A DNA stretch of 64,000 bases, taken from positions 163,329,465 through 163,393,464 of the forward strand of contig CP136068.1 in assembly GCA_032622095.1 (NCBI GenBank), given 5' to 3'. Source of the DNA: Siphonodentalium dalli. Taxonomy: Eukaryota > Mollusca > Scaphopoda > Gadilida > Siphonodentaliidae. The translations under genes and the position numbers were made by a program. The notes under the pieces were generated by a model. That model was not told the DNA's origin. It worked only from the letters and a program-made list of their open reading frames with translations, and did no database searches. Positions 30,952-41,426 of the stretch are shown in pieces; the first letter of the stretch is position 1; each line of letters opens with the position of its first letter.

Positions 30952-31109
30952 TTACACCATTTCTGTCGTGATTACTCTTCTGTATTGGCATGTATTGTTC
31001 ATGGCATGGTCTTGCTAAAAATGAATTTGAGATCTTTTTCACGAAGCTGATAACTGCGACACACCGCGATGTACATAAAAATAACGTAAAAATCGATTAA
31101 AATATTCAA

Positions 31110-31191
31110 CGACGAGGATGGGATTCGAACCCACGCGGGGAAACCCCAATGGATTAGCAGTCCATCGCCTTAACCACTCGGCCACCTCGTC
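31110..31191 (-). tRNA. trnas-gcu: tRNA-Ser(GCT), unit 3 (reference copy)
   Basis: 82-nt type II tRNA with an intact T arm, GTGGG-TTCGAAT-CCCAT. Anticodon loop CTGCTAA, variable arm GGGG-TTT-CCCC. TTTT lies within 15 nt downstream on the minus strand. This is the majority form of the array. Confidence 0.98.
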
Positions 31192-31286
31192 TTGTGAAAT
31201 GCAGACTCTAATTTGCAGTTTGATTGGTGTCCATTGCAATAGGAGACGAACATTGATCACCGTCTCGTGAGAAATAACAATCGCCT

Positions 31287-31360
31287 GGCTCCTTAGCTCA
31301 GTTGGTTAGAGCGCCAGTCTAGTAAACTGGAGGTCGAGGGTTCGAATCCCTCAGGAGCCT
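31287..31360 (+). tRNA. trnat-agu: tRNA-Thr(AGT), unit 4, first Thr gene
   Basis: Unit 4 copy of the gene at 26198; one upstream base differs ('aataacaatcgcct'), body unchanged. Confidence 0.97.
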
Positions 31361-31626
31361 TTTTGGTTCAAAGTTTAAGTTTTTTTGTGTTTTGCAATTA
31401 GAAATGTCAGCCAGCTGTCTAATGTTGACCATTAACGGCTTGTAACTGGGACTTTGGGTTTCATTACAGTATACTAGTTCTGTGAGGAAATTCTCGCATT
31501 ACTTAACTTGATAATGAGGCCGGTTTAAAAACATTCATACAATTGTGAGATGTACGTCAATATCTCATTTTTTGTCATAACTGCACCAAAAGGCAAAAGT
31601 AAAATGCGATTAAAAAAAACAAAATT

Positions 31627-31708
31627 CGCTGCGAGCAGGGTTCGAACCTGCGCGGGAAATTCCCATTGGATTTCAAGTCCAACGCCTTAACCACTCGGCC
31701 ATCGCAGC
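31627..31708 (-). tRNA. trnas-uga: tRNA-Ser(TGA), unit 4
   Basis: Unit 4 copy of the gene at 28229; no base change seen. Confidence 0.97.
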
Positions 31709-31932
31709 TGTCGAGGTATTTTCAACTGGAACTCTATTCTCACTGAACTGAATCTATTGAATGCATTCTGCGTTGATTACACAATATAACATTGTGATTT
31801 CGGGATATACACACTATCTTTGCAGTAGTTTTTTTCTTCAAATTAATATGTACATGTATCTAATTGAGTCGAAACGAAAATTCTCCCAAACTGTGGAGAA
31901 AATTGAATCTTAAAAAGAAAATAAAATGATTC

Positions 31933-32014
31933 CGCTGCGAGCAGGATTCGAACCTGCGAGGGCAGTGCCCATTGGATTTCGAGTCCAACGCCTTAACCAC
32001 TCGGCCATCGCAGC
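31933..32014 (-). tRNA. trnas-cga: tRNA-Ser(CGA), unit 4
   Basis: Unit 4 copy of the gene at 26836; no base change seen. Confidence 0.97.
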
Positions 32015-32157
32015 AACAATGTTGAACGACCGTACACTGCTACTTAATTTGGCTATATGTCATTTCGACGAGGATACGCATAATTATGACGCATGCGCAA
32101 TTAATCTCTAAACTCGGGGACACACTAATGCGGAAAGTTATTAACAAAACATTTTAT

Positions 32158-32239
32158 TGGCAGCGGTGGGATTCGAACCCACGCCTCCGAAGAGACTGGT
32201 GCCTAAAACCAGCGCCTTAGACCACTCGGCCACGCTACC
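32158..32239 (-). tRNA. trnal-uag: tRNA-Leu(TAG), unit 4
   Basis: Unit 4 copy of the gene at 27061; no base change seen. Confidence 0.97.
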
Positions 32240-32291
32240 TGATGGTGAATGTGCAATGTCAATATCACTCACACTTCCTAAAAATAACGTA

Positions 32292-32365
32292 GGCTCCTTA
32301 GCTCAGTTGGTTAGAGCGCCAGTCTAGTAAACTGGAGGTCGAGGGTTCGAATCCCTCAGGAGCCT
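32292..32365 (+). tRNA. trnat-agu: tRNA-Thr(AGT), unit 4, second Thr gene
   Basis: Unit 4 copy of the gene at 27195; no base change seen. Confidence 0.97.
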
Positions 32366-32577
32366 TTTTGTTAGTTGAACAATAAAGGTGGATTTTCGTT
32401 TCAAATTTTATTCAATTTTAAACAAAGTTAAGAGTTTATTATTGCCATGCCGCCTCAAAAATATAATTGCATACCGCCTCAAAACCAAAATGTTGTATAT
32501 CATTATGTTGTCTTGAGAATACATTTATAAACTAAGAAATATTGAAACAGAATAAAAAGGAAAGAAAAAAAATTTAC

Positions 32578-32623
32578 CACCTCCGACGGGACTCGAACCC
32601 GCAATCCATTAGGCCACGGAGGC
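32578..32623 (-). pseudogene. tRNA-Arg(CCT) pseudogene, 27-bp deletion, unit 4
   Basis: 46 nt remain of 73. The missing 27 bases cover the anticodon arm and part of the D arm and lie between two ATCC direct repeats, one of which is retained. It cannot fold as a tRNA. The identical deletion is in unit 5. Confidence 0.96.
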
Positions 32624-32781
32624 TTACACCATTTCTGTCGTGATTACTCTTCTGTATTGGCATGTATTGTTCATGGCATGGTCTTGCTAAAAATGAATTT
32701 GAGATCTTTTTCACGAAGCTGATAACTGCGACACACCGCGATGTACATAAAAATAACGTAAAAATCGATTAAAATATTCAA

Positions 32782-32863
32782 CGACGAGGATGGGATTCGA
32801 ACCGACGCGGGGAAACCCCAATGGATTAGCAGTCCATCGCCTTAACCACTCGGCCACCTCGTC
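32782..32863 (-). tRNA. trnas-gcu: tRNA-Ser(GCT) with T-stem mismatch, unit 4
   Basis: Carries the C51 opposite C63 change of units 1 and 2, although unit 3 between them does not. Confidence 0.93.
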
Positions 32864-32958
32864 TTGTGAAATGCAGACTCTAATTTGCAGTTTGATTGGT
32901 GTCCATTGCAATAGGAGACGAACATTGATCACCGTCTCGTGAGAAATAATAATCGCCT

Positions 32959-33032
32959 GGCTCCTTAGCTCAGTTGGTTAGAGCGCCAGTCTAGTAAACT
33001 GGAGGTCGAGGGTTCGAATCCCTCAGGAGCCT
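32959..33032 (+). tRNA. trnat-agu: tRNA-Thr(AGT), unit 5, first Thr gene
   Basis: Unit 5 copy of the gene at 26198; no base change seen. Confidence 0.97.
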
Positions 33033-33298
33033 TTTTGGTTCAAAGTTTAAGTTTTTTTGTGTTTTGCAATTAGAAATGTTAGCCAGCTGTCTAATGTTGA
33101 CCATTAACGGCTTGTAACTGGGACTTTGGGTTTCATTACAGTATACTAGTTCTGTGAGGAAATTCTCGCATTACTTAACTTGATAATGAGGCCGGTTTAA
33201 AAACATTCATACAATTGTGAGATGTACGTCAATATCTCATTTTTTGTCATAACTGCACCAAAAGGCAAAAGTAAAATGCGATTAAAAAAAACAAAATT

Positions 33299-33380
33299 CG
33301 CTGCGAGCAGGGTTCGAACCTGCGCGGGAAATTCCCATTGGATTTCAAGTCCAACGCCTTAACCACTCGGCCATCGCAGC
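33299..33380 (-). tRNA. trnas-uga: tRNA-Ser(TGA), unit 5
   Basis: Unit 5 copy of the gene at 28229; no base change seen. Confidence 0.97.
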
Positions 33381-33604
33381 TGTCGAGGTATTTTCAACTG
33401 GAACTCTATTCTCACTGAACTGAATCTATTGAATGCATTCTGCGTTGATTACACAATATAACATTGTGATTTCGGGATATACACACTATCTTTGCAGTAG
33501 TTTTTTTCTTCAAATTAATATGTACATGTATCTAATTGAGTCGAAACGAAAATTCTCCCAAACTGTGGAGAAAATTGAATCTTAAAAAGAAAATAAAATG
33601 ATTC

Positions 33605-33686
33605 CGCTGCGAGCAGGATTCGAACCTGCGAGGGCAGTGCCCATTGGATTTCGAGTCCAACGCCTTAACCACTCGGCCATCGCAGC
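33605..33686 (-). tRNA. trnas-cga: tRNA-Ser(CGA), unit 5
   Basis: Unit 5 copy of the gene at 26836; no base change seen. Confidence 0.97.
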
Positions 33687-33829
33687 AACAATGTTGAACG
33701 ACCGTACACTGCTACTTAATTTGGCTATATGTCATTTCGACGAGGATACGCATAATTATGACGCATGCGCAATTAAACTCTAAACTCGGGGACACACTAA
33801 TGCGGAAAGTTATTAACAAAACATTTCAT

Positions 33830-33911
33830 TGGCAGCGGTGGGATTCGAACCCACGCCTCCGAAGAGACTGGTGCCTAAAACCAGCGCCTTAGACCACTCG
33901 GCCACGCTACC
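33830..33911 (-). tRNA. trnal-uag: tRNA-Leu(TAG), unit 5
   Basis: Unit 5 copy of the gene at 27061; no body change, but the downstream spacer has 'catttcattgg' for 'cattttattgg'. Confidence 0.97.
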
Positions 33912-33963
33912 TGATGGTGAATGTGCAATGTCAATATCACTCACACTTCCTAAAAATAACGTA

Positions 33964-34037
33964 GGCTCCTTAGCTCAGTTGGTTAGAGCGCCAGTCTAGT
34001 AAACTGGAGGTCGAGGGTTCGAATCCCTCAGGAGCCT
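33964..34037 (+). tRNA. trnat-agu: tRNA-Thr(AGT), unit 5, second Thr gene
   Basis: Unit 5 copy of the gene at 27195; no base change seen. Confidence 0.97.
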
Positions 34038-34249
34038 TTTTGTTAGTTGAACAATAAAGGTGGATTTTCGTTTCAAATTTTATTCAATTTTAAACAAAGT
34101 TAAGAGTTTATTATTGCCATGCCGCCTCAAAAATATAATTGCATACCGCCTCAAAACCAAAATGTTGTATATCATTATGTTGTCTTGAGAATACATTTAT
34201 AAACTAAGAAATATTGAAACAGAATAAAAAGGAAAGAAAAAAATTTTAC

Positions 34250-34295
34250 CACCTCCGACGGGACTCGAACCCGCAATCCATTAGGCCACGGAGGC
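34250..34295 (-). pseudogene. tRNA-Arg(CCT) pseudogene, 27-bp deletion, unit 5
   Basis: Same deletion and same breakpoints as unit 4, so one event was copied into the neighbouring unit. Confidence 0.96.
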
Positions 34296-34453
34296 TTACA
34301 CCATTTCTGTCGTGATTACTCTTCTGTATTGGCATGTATTGTTCATGGCATGGTCTTGCTAAAAATGAATTTGAGATCTTTTTCACGAAGCTGATAACTG
34401 CGACACACCGCGATGTACATAAAAATAACGTAAAAATCGATTAAAATATTCAA

Positions 34454-34535
34454 CGACGAGGATGGGATTCGAACCCACGCGGGGAAACCCCAATGGATTA
34501 GCAGTCCATCGCCTTAACCACTCGGCCACCTCGTC
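34454..34535 (-). tRNA. trnas-gcu: tRNA-Ser(GCT), unit 5
   Basis: Majority form as at 31110, although this unit shares its Arg deletion with unit 4, which has the T-stem variant. Confidence 0.97.
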
Positions 34536-34630
34536 TTGTGAAATGCAGACTCTAATTTGCAGTTTGATTGTTGTCCATTGCAATAGGAGACGAACATTGA
34601 TCACCGTCTCGTGAGAAATAATAATCGCCT

Positions 34631-34704
34631 GGCTCCTTAGCTCAGTTGGTTAGAGCGCCAGTCTAGTAAACTGGAGGTCGAGGGTTCGAATCCCTCAGGA
34701 GCCT
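34631..34704 (+). tRNA. trnat-agu: tRNA-Thr(AGT), unit 6, first Thr gene
   Basis: Unit 6 copy of the gene at 26198; no base change seen. Confidence 0.97.
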
Positions 34705-34970
34705 TTTTGGTTCAAAGTTTAAGTTTTTTTGTGTTTTGCAATTAGAAATGTCAGCCAGCTGTCTAATGTTGACCATTAACGGCTTGTAACTGGGACTTTG
34801 GGTTTCATTACAGTATACTAGTTCTGTGAGGAAATTCTCGCATTACTTAACTTGATAATGAGGCCGGTTTAAAAACATTCATACAATTGTGAGATGTACG
34901 TCAATATCTCATTTTTTGTCATAACTGCACCAAAAGGCAAAAGTAAAATGCGATTAAAAAAAACAAAATT

Positions 34971-35052
34971 CGCTGCGAGCAGGGTTCGAACCTGCGCGGG
35001 AAATTCCCATTGGATTTCAAGTCCAACGCCTTAACCACTCGGCCATCGCAGC
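34971..35052 (-). tRNA. trnas-uga: tRNA-Ser(TGA), unit 6
   Basis: Unit 6 copy of the gene at 28229; no base change seen. Confidence 0.97.
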
Positions 35053-35276
35053 TGTCGAGGTATTTTCAACTGGAACTCTATTCTCACTGAACTGAATCTA
35101 TTGAATGCATTCTGCGTTGATTACACAATATAACATTGTGATTTCGGGATATACACACTATCTTTGCAGTAGTTTTTTTCTTCAAATTAATATGTACATG
35201 TATCTAATTGAGTCGAAACGAAAATTCTCCCAAACTGTGGAGAAAATTGAATCTTAAAAAGAAAATAAAATGATTC

Positions 35277-35358
35277 CGCTGCGAGCAGGATTCGAACCTG
35301 CGAGGGCAGTGCCCATTGGATTTCGAGTCCAACGCCTTAACCACTCGGCCATCGCAGC
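35277..35358 (-). tRNA. trnas-cga: tRNA-Ser(CGA), unit 6
   Basis: Unit 6 copy of the gene at 26836; no base change seen. Confidence 0.97.
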
Positions 35359-35501
35359 AACAATGTTGAACGACCGTACACTGCTACTTAATTTGGCTAT
35401 ATGTCATTTCGACGAGGATACGCATAATTATGACGCATGCGCAATTAATCTCTAAACTCGGGGACACACTAATGCGGAAAGTTATTAACAAAACATTTTA
35501 T

Positions 35502-35583
35502 TGGCAGCGGTGGGATTCGAACCCACGCCTCCGAAGAGACTGGTGCCTAAAACCAGCGCCTTAGACCACTCGGCCACGCTACC
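35502..35583 (-). tRNA. trnal-uag: tRNA-Leu(TAG), unit 6
   Basis: Unit 6 copy of the gene at 27061; no base change seen. Confidence 0.97.
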
Positions 35584-35635
35584 TGATGGTGAATGTGCAA
35601 TGTCAATATCACTCACACTTCCTAAAAATAACGTA

Positions 35636-35709
35636 GGCTCCTTAGCTCAGTTGGTTAGAGCGCCAGTCTAGTAAACTGGAGGTCGAGGGTTCGAATCCCT
35701 CAGGAGCCT
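35636..35709 (+). tRNA. trnat-agu: tRNA-Thr(AGT), unit 6, second Thr gene
   Basis: Unit 6 copy of the gene at 27195; no base change seen. Confidence 0.97.
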
Positions 35710-35921
35710 TTTTGTTAGTTGAACAATAAAGGTGGATTTTCGTTTCAAATTTTATTCAATTTTAAACAAAGTTAAGAGTTTATTATTGCCATGCCGCCTC
35801 AAAAATATAATTGCATACCGCCTCAAAACCAAAATGTTGTATATCATTATGTTGTCTTGAGAATACATTTATAAACTAAGAAATATTGAAACAGAATAAA
35901 AAGGAAAGAAAAAAAATTTAC

Positions 35922-35994
35922 CACCTCCGACGGGACTCGAACCCGCAATCCCCGGCTTAGGAGGCCGGTGCCTTATCCATTAGGCCACGGAGGC
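35922..35994 (-). tRNA. trnar-ccu: tRNA-Arg(CCT), unit 6
   Basis: Full-length again after the two deleted units; as at 27481. Confidence 0.97.
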
Positions 35995-36152
35995 TTACAC
36001 CATTTCTGTCGTGATTACTCTTCTGTATTGGCATGTATTGTTCATGGCATGGTCTTGCTAAAAATGAATTTGAGATCTTTTTCACGAAGCTGATAACTGC
36101 GACACACCGCGATGTACATAAAAATAACGTAAAAATCGATTAAAATATTCAA

Positions 36153-36234
36153 CGACGAGGATGGGATTCGAACCCACGCGGGGAAACCCCAATGGATTAG
36201 CAGTCCATCGCCTTAACCACTCGGCCACCTCGTC
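36153..36234 (-). tRNA. trnas-gcu: tRNA-Ser(GCT), unit 6
   Basis: Majority form as at 31110. Confidence 0.97.
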
Positions 36235-36329
36235 TTGTGAAATGCAGACTCTAATTTGCAGTTTGATTGGTGTCCATTGCAATAGGAGACGAACATTGAT
36301 CACCGTCTCGTGAGAAATAATAATCGCCT

Positions 36330-36403
36330 GGCTCCTTAGCTCAGTTGGTTAGAGCGCCAGTCTAGTAAACTGGAGGTCGAGGGTTCGAATCCCTCAGGAG
36401 CCT
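36330..36403 (+). tRNA. trnat-agu: tRNA-Thr(AGT), unit 7, first Thr gene
   Basis: Unit 7 copy of the gene at 26198; no base change seen. Confidence 0.97.
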
Positions 36404-36669
36404 TTTTGGTTCAAAGTTTAAGTTTTTTTGTGTTTTGCAATTAGAAATGTCAGCCAGCTGTCTAATGTTGACCATTAACGGCTTGTAACTGGGACTTTGG
36501 GTTTCATTACAGTATACTAGTTCTGTGAGGAAATTCTCGCATTACTTAACTTGATAATGAGGCCGGTTTAAAAACATTCATACAATTGTGAGATGTACGT
36601 CAATATCTCATTTTTTGTCATAACTGCACCAAAAGGCAAAAGTAAAATGCGATTAAAAAAAACAAAATT

Positions 36670-36751
36670 CGCTGCGAGCAGGGTTCGAACCTGCGCGGGA
36701 AATTCCCATTGGATTTCAAGTCCAACGCCTTAACCACTCGGCCATCGCAGC
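36670..36751 (-). tRNA. trnas-uga: tRNA-Ser(TGA), unit 7
   Basis: Unit 7 copy of the gene at 28229; no base change seen. Confidence 0.97.
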
Positions 36752-36975
36752 TGTCGAGGTATTTTCAACTGGAACTCTATTCTCACTGAACTGAATCTAT
36801 TGAATGCATTCTGCGTTGATTACACAATATAACATTGTGATTTCGGGATATACACACTATCTTTGCAGTAGTTTTTTTCTTCAAATTAATATGTACATGT
36901 ATCTAATTGAGTCGAAACGAAAATTCTCCCAAACTGTGGAGAAAATTGAATCTTAAAAAGAAAATAAAATGATTC

Positions 36976-37057
36976 CGCTGCGAGCAGGATTCGAACCTGC
37001 GAGGGCAGTGCCCATTGGATTTCGAGTCCAACGCCTTAACCACTCGGCCATCGCAGC
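36976..37057 (-). tRNA. trnas-cga: tRNA-Ser(CGA), unit 7
   Basis: Unit 7 copy of the gene at 26836; no base change seen. Confidence 0.97.
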
Positions 37058-37200
37058 AACAATGTTGAACGACCGTACACTGCTACTTAATTTGGCTATA
37101 TGTCATTTCGACGAGGATACGCATAATTATGACGCATGCGCAATTAATCTCTAAACTCGGGGACACACTAATGCGGAAAGTTATTAACAAAACATTTTAT

Positions 37201-37282
37201 TGGCAGCGGTGGGATTCGAACCCACGCCTCCGAAGAGACTGGTGCCTAAAACCAGCGCCTTAGACCACTCGGCCACGCTACC
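37201..37282 (-). tRNA. trnal-uag: tRNA-Leu(TAG), unit 7
   Basis: Unit 7 copy of the gene at 27061; no base change seen. Confidence 0.97.
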
Positions 37283-37334
37283 TGATGGTGAATGTGCAAT
37301 GTCAATATCACTCACACTTCCTAAAAATAACGTA

Positions 37335-37408
37335 GGCTCCTTAGCTCAGTTGGTTAGAGCGCCAGTCTAGTAAACTGGAGGTCGAGGGTTCGAATCCCTC
37401 AGGAGCCT
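37335..37408 (+). tRNA. trnat-agu: tRNA-Thr(AGT), unit 7, second Thr gene
   Basis: Unit 7 copy of the gene at 27195; no base change seen. Confidence 0.97.
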
Positions 37409-37620
37409 TTTTGTTAGTTGAACAATAAAGGTGGATTTTCGTTTCAAATTTTATTCAATTTTAAACAAAGTTAAGAGTTTATTATTGCCATGCCGCCTCA
37501 AAAATATAATTGCATACCGCCTCAAAACCAAAATGTTGTATATCATTATGTTGTCTTGAGAATACATTTATAAACTAAGAAATATTGAAACAGAATAAAA
37601 AGGAAAGAAAAAAAATTTAC

Positions 37621-37693
37621 CACCTCCGACGGGACTCGAACCCGCAATCCCCGGCTTAGGAGGCCGGTGCCTTATCCATTAGGCCACGGAGGC
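37621..37693 (-). tRNA. trnar-ccu: tRNA-Arg(CCT), unit 7
   Basis: Body as at 27481; one base just outside its 5' end differs from other units. Confidence 0.97.
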
Positions 37694-37851
37694 TAACACC
37701 ATTTCTGTCGTGATTACTCTTCTGTATTGGCATGTATTGTTCATGGCATGGTCTTGCTAAAAATGAATTTGAGATCTTTTTCACGAAGCTGATAACTGCG
37801 ACACACCGCGATGTACATAAAAATAACGTAAAAATCGATTAAAATATTCAA

Positions 37852-37933
37852 CGACGAGGATGGGATTCGAACCCACGCGGGGAAACCCCAATGGATTAGC
37901 AGTCCATCGCCTTAACCACTCGGCCACCTCGTC
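37852..37933 (-). tRNA. trnas-gcu: tRNA-Ser(GCT), unit 7
   Basis: Majority form as at 31110. Confidence 0.97.
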
Positions 37934-38028
37934 TTGTGAAATGCAGACTCTAATTTGCAGTTTGATTGGTGTCCATTGCAATAGGAGACGAACATTGATC
38001 ACCGTCTCGTGAGAAATAATAATCGCCT

Positions 38029-38102
38029 GGCTCCTTAGCTCAGTTGGTTAGAGCGCCAGTCTAGTAAACTGGAGGTCGAGGGTTCGAATCCCTCAGGAGC
38101 CT
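38029..38102 (+). tRNA. trnat-agu: tRNA-Thr(AGT), unit 8, first Thr gene
   Basis: Unit 8 copy of the gene at 26198; no base change seen. Confidence 0.97.
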
Positions 38103-38368
38103 TTTTGGTTCAAAGTTTAAGTTTTTTTGTGTTTTGCAATTAGAAATGTCAGCCAGCTGTCTAATGTTGACCATTAACGGCTTGTAACTGGGACTTTGGG
38201 TTTCATTACAGTATACTAGTTCTGTGAGGAAATTCTCGCATTACTTAACTTGATAATGAGGCCGGTTTAAAAACATTCATACAATTGTGAGATGTACGTC
38301 AATATCTCATTTTTTGTCATAACTGCACCAAAAGGCAAAAGTAAAATGCGATTAAAAAAAACAAAATT

Positions 38369-38450
38369 CGCTGCGAGCAGGGTTCGAACCTGCGCGGGAA
38401 ATTCCCATTGGATTTCAAGTCCAACGCCTTAACCACTCGGCCATCGCAGC
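38369..38450 (-). tRNA. trnas-uga: tRNA-Ser(TGA), unit 8
   Basis: Unit 8 copy of the gene at 28229; no base change seen. Confidence 0.97.
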
Positions 38451-38674
38451 TGTCGAGGTATTTTCAACTGGAACTCTATTCTCACTGAACTGAATCTATT
38501 GAATGCATTCTGCGTTGATTACACAATATAACATTGTGATTTCGGGATATACACACTATCTTTGCAGTAGTTTTTTTCTTCAAATTAATATGTACATGTA
38601 TCTAATTGAGTCGAAACGAAAATTCTCCCAAACTGTGGAGAAAATTGAATCTTAAAAAGAAAATAAAATGATTC

Positions 38675-38756
38675 CGCTGCGAGCAGGATTCGAACCTGCG
38701 AGGGCAGTGCCCATTGGATTTCGAGTCCAACGCCTTAACCACTCGGCCATCGCAGC
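38675..38756 (-). tRNA. trnas-cga: tRNA-Ser(CGA), unit 8
   Basis: Unit 8 copy of the gene at 26836; no base change seen. Confidence 0.97.
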
Positions 38757-38899
38757 AACAATGTTGAACGACCGTACACTGCTACTTAATTTGGCTATAT
38801 GTCATTTCGACGAGGATACGCATAATTATGACGCATGCGCAATTAATCTCTAAACTCGGGGACACACTAATGCGGAAAGTTATTAACAAAACATTTTAT

Positions 38900-38981
38900 T
38901 GGCAGCGGTGGGATTCGAACCCACGCCTCCGAAGAGACTGGTGCCTAAAACCAGCGCCTTAGACCACTCGGCCACGCTACC
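38900..38981 (-). tRNA. trnal-uag: tRNA-Leu(TAG), unit 8
   Basis: Unit 8 copy of the gene at 27061; no base change seen. Confidence 0.97.
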
Positions 38982-39033
38982 TGATGGTGAATGTGCAATG
39001 TCAATATCACTCACACTTCCTAAAAATAACGTA

Positions 39034-39107
39034 GGCTCCTTAGCTCAGTTGGTTAGAGCGCCAGTCTAGTAAACTGGAGGTCGAGGGTTCGAATCCCTCA
39101 GGAGCCT
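39034..39107 (+). tRNA. trnat-agu: tRNA-Thr(AGT), unit 8, second Thr gene
   Basis: Unit 8 copy of the gene at 27195; no base change seen. Confidence 0.97.
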
Positions 39108-39319
39108 TTTTGTTAGTTGAACAATAAAGGTGGATTTTCGTTTCAAATTTTATTCAATTTTAAACAAAGTTAAGAGTTTATTATTGCCATGCCGCCTCAA
39201 AAATATAATTGCATACCGCCTCAAAACCAAAATGTTGTATATCATTATGTTGTCTTGAGAATACATTTATAAACTAAGAAATATTGAAACAGAATAAAAA
39301 GGAAAGAAAAAAAATTTAC

Positions 39320-39392
39320 CACCTCCGACGGGACTCGAACCCGCAATCCCCGGCTTAGGAGGCCGGTGCCTTATCCATTAGGCCACGGAGGC
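39320..39392 (-). tRNA. trnar-ccu: tRNA-Arg(CCT), unit 8
   Basis: Unit 8 copy of the gene at 27481; no base change seen. Confidence 0.97.
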
Positions 39393-39550
39393 TTACACCA
39401 TTTCTGTCGTGATTACTCTTCTGTATTGGCATGTATTGTTCATGGCATGGTCTTGCTAAAAATGAATTTGAGATCTTTTTCACGAAGCTGATAACTGCGA
39501 CACACCGCGATGTACATAAAAATAACGTAAAAATCGATTAAAATATTCAA

Positions 39551-39632
39551 CGACGAGGATGGGATTCGAACCCACGCGGGGAAACCCCAATGGATTAGCA
39601 GTCCATCGCCTTAACCACTCGGCCACCTCGTC
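39551..39632 (-). tRNA. trnas-gcu: tRNA-Ser(GCT), unit 8
   Basis: Majority form as at 31110. Confidence 0.97.
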
Positions 39633-39727
39633 TTGTGAAATGCAGACTCTAATTTGCAGTTTGATTGGTGTCCATTGCAATAGGAGACGAACATTGATCA
39701 CCGTCTCGTGAGAAATAATAATCGCCT

Positions 39728-39801
39728 GGCTCCTTAGCTCAGTTGGTTAGAGCGCCAGTCTAGTAAACTGGAGGTCGAGGGTTCGAATCCCTCAGGAGCC
39801 T
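39728..39801 (+). tRNA. trnat-agu: tRNA-Thr(AGT), unit 9, first Thr gene
   Basis: Unit 9 copy of the gene at 26198; no base change seen. Confidence 0.97.
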
Positions 39802-40067
39802 TTTTGGTTCAAAGTTTAAGTTTTTTTGTGTTTTGCAATTAGAAATGTCAGCCAGCTGTCTAATGTTGACCATTAACGGCTTGTAACTGGGACTTTGGGT
39901 TTCATTACAGTATACTAGTTCTGTGAGGAAATTCTCGCATTACTTAACTTGATAATGAGGCCGGTTTAAAAACATTCATACAATTGTGAGATGTACGTCA
40001 ATATCTCATTTTTTGTCATAACTGCACCAAAAGGCAAAAGTAAAATGCGATTAAAAAAAACAAAATT

Positions 40068-40149
40068 CGCTGCGAGCAGGGTTCGAACCTGCGCGGGAAA
40101 TTCCCATTGGATTTCAAGTCCAACGCCTTAACCACTCGGCCATCGCAGC
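40068..40149 (-). tRNA. trnas-uga: tRNA-Ser(TGA), unit 9
   Basis: Unit 9 copy of the gene at 28229; no base change seen. Confidence 0.97.
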
Positions 40150-40373
40150 TGTCGAGGTATTTTCAACTGGAACTCTATTCTCACTGAACTGAATCTATTG
40201 AATGCATTCTGCGTTGATTACACAATATAACATTGTGATTTCGGGATATACACACTATCTTTGCAGTAGTTTTTTTCTTCAAATTAATATGTACATGTAT
40301 CTAATTGAGTCGAAACGAAAATTCTCCCAAACTGTGGAGAAAATTGAATCTTAAAAAGAAAATAAAATGATTC

Positions 40374-40455
40374 CGCTGCGAGCAGGATTCGAACCTGCGA
40401 GGGCAGTGCCCATTGGATTTCGAGTCCAACGCCTTAACCACTCGGCCATCGCAGC
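40374..40455 (-). tRNA. trnas-cga: tRNA-Ser(CGA), unit 9
   Basis: Unit 9 copy of the gene at 26836; no base change seen. Confidence 0.97.
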
Positions 40456-40598
40456 AACAATGTTGAACGACCGTACACTGCTACTTAATTTGGCTATATG
40501 TCATTTCGACGAGGATACGCATAATTATGACGCATGCGCAATTAATCTCTAAACTCGGGGACACACTAATGCGGAAAGTTATTAACAAAACATTTTAT

Positions 40599-40680
40599 TG
40601 GCAGCGGTGGGATTCGAACCCACGCCTCCGAAGAGACTGGTGCCTAAAACCAGCGCCTTAGACCACTCGGCCACGCTACC
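40599..40680 (-). tRNA. trnal-uag: tRNA-Leu(TAG), unit 9
   Basis: Unit 9 copy of the gene at 27061; no base change seen. Confidence 0.97.
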
Positions 40681-40732
40681 TGATGGTGAATGTGCAATGT
40701 CAATATCACTCACACTTCCTAAAAATAACGTA

Positions 40733-40806
40733 GGCTCCTTAGCTCAGTTGGTTAGAGCGCCAGTCTAGTAAACTGGAGGTCGAGGGTTCGAATCCCTCAG
40801 GAGCCT
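40733..40806 (+). tRNA. trnat-agu: tRNA-Thr(AGT), unit 9, second Thr gene
   Basis: Unit 9 copy of the gene at 27195; no base change seen. Confidence 0.97.
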
Positions 40807-41018
40807 TTTTGTTAGTTGAACAATAAAGGTGGATTTTCGTTTCAAATTTTATTCAATTTTAAACAAAGTTAAGAGTTTATTATTGCCATGCCGCCTCAAA
40901 AATATAATTGCATACCGCCTCAAAACCAAAATGTTGTATATCATTATGTTGTCTTGAGAATACATTTATAAACTAAGAAATATTGAAACAGAATAAAAAG
41001 GAAAGAAAAAAAATTTAC

Positions 41019-41091
41019 CACCTCCGACGGGACTCGAACCCGCAATCCCCGGCTTAGGAGGCCGGTGCCTTATCCATTAGGCCACGGAGGC
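41019..41091 (-). tRNA. trnar-ccu: tRNA-Arg(CCT), unit 9
   Basis: Unit 9 copy of the gene at 27481; no base change seen. Confidence 0.97.
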
Positions 41092-41249
41092 TTACACCAT
41101 TTCTGTCGTGATTACTCTTCTGTATTGGCATGTATTGTTCATGGCATGGTCTTGCTAAAAATGAATTTGAGATCTTTTTCACGAAGCTGATAACTGCGAC
41201 ACACCGCGATGTACATAAAAATAACGTAAAAATCGATTAAAATATTCAA

Positions 41250-41331
41250 CGACGAGGATGGGATTCGAACCCACGCGGGGAAACCCCAATGGATTAGCAG
41301 TCCATCGCCTTAACCACTCGGCCACCTCGTC
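41250..41331 (-). tRNA. trnas-gcu: tRNA-Ser(GCT), unit 9
   Basis: Majority form as at 31110. Confidence 0.97.
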
Positions 41332-41426
41332 TTGTGAAATGCAGACTCTAATTTGCAGTTTGATTGGTGTCCATTGCAATAGGAGACGAACATTGATCAC
41401 CGTCTCGTGAGAAATAATAATCGCCT

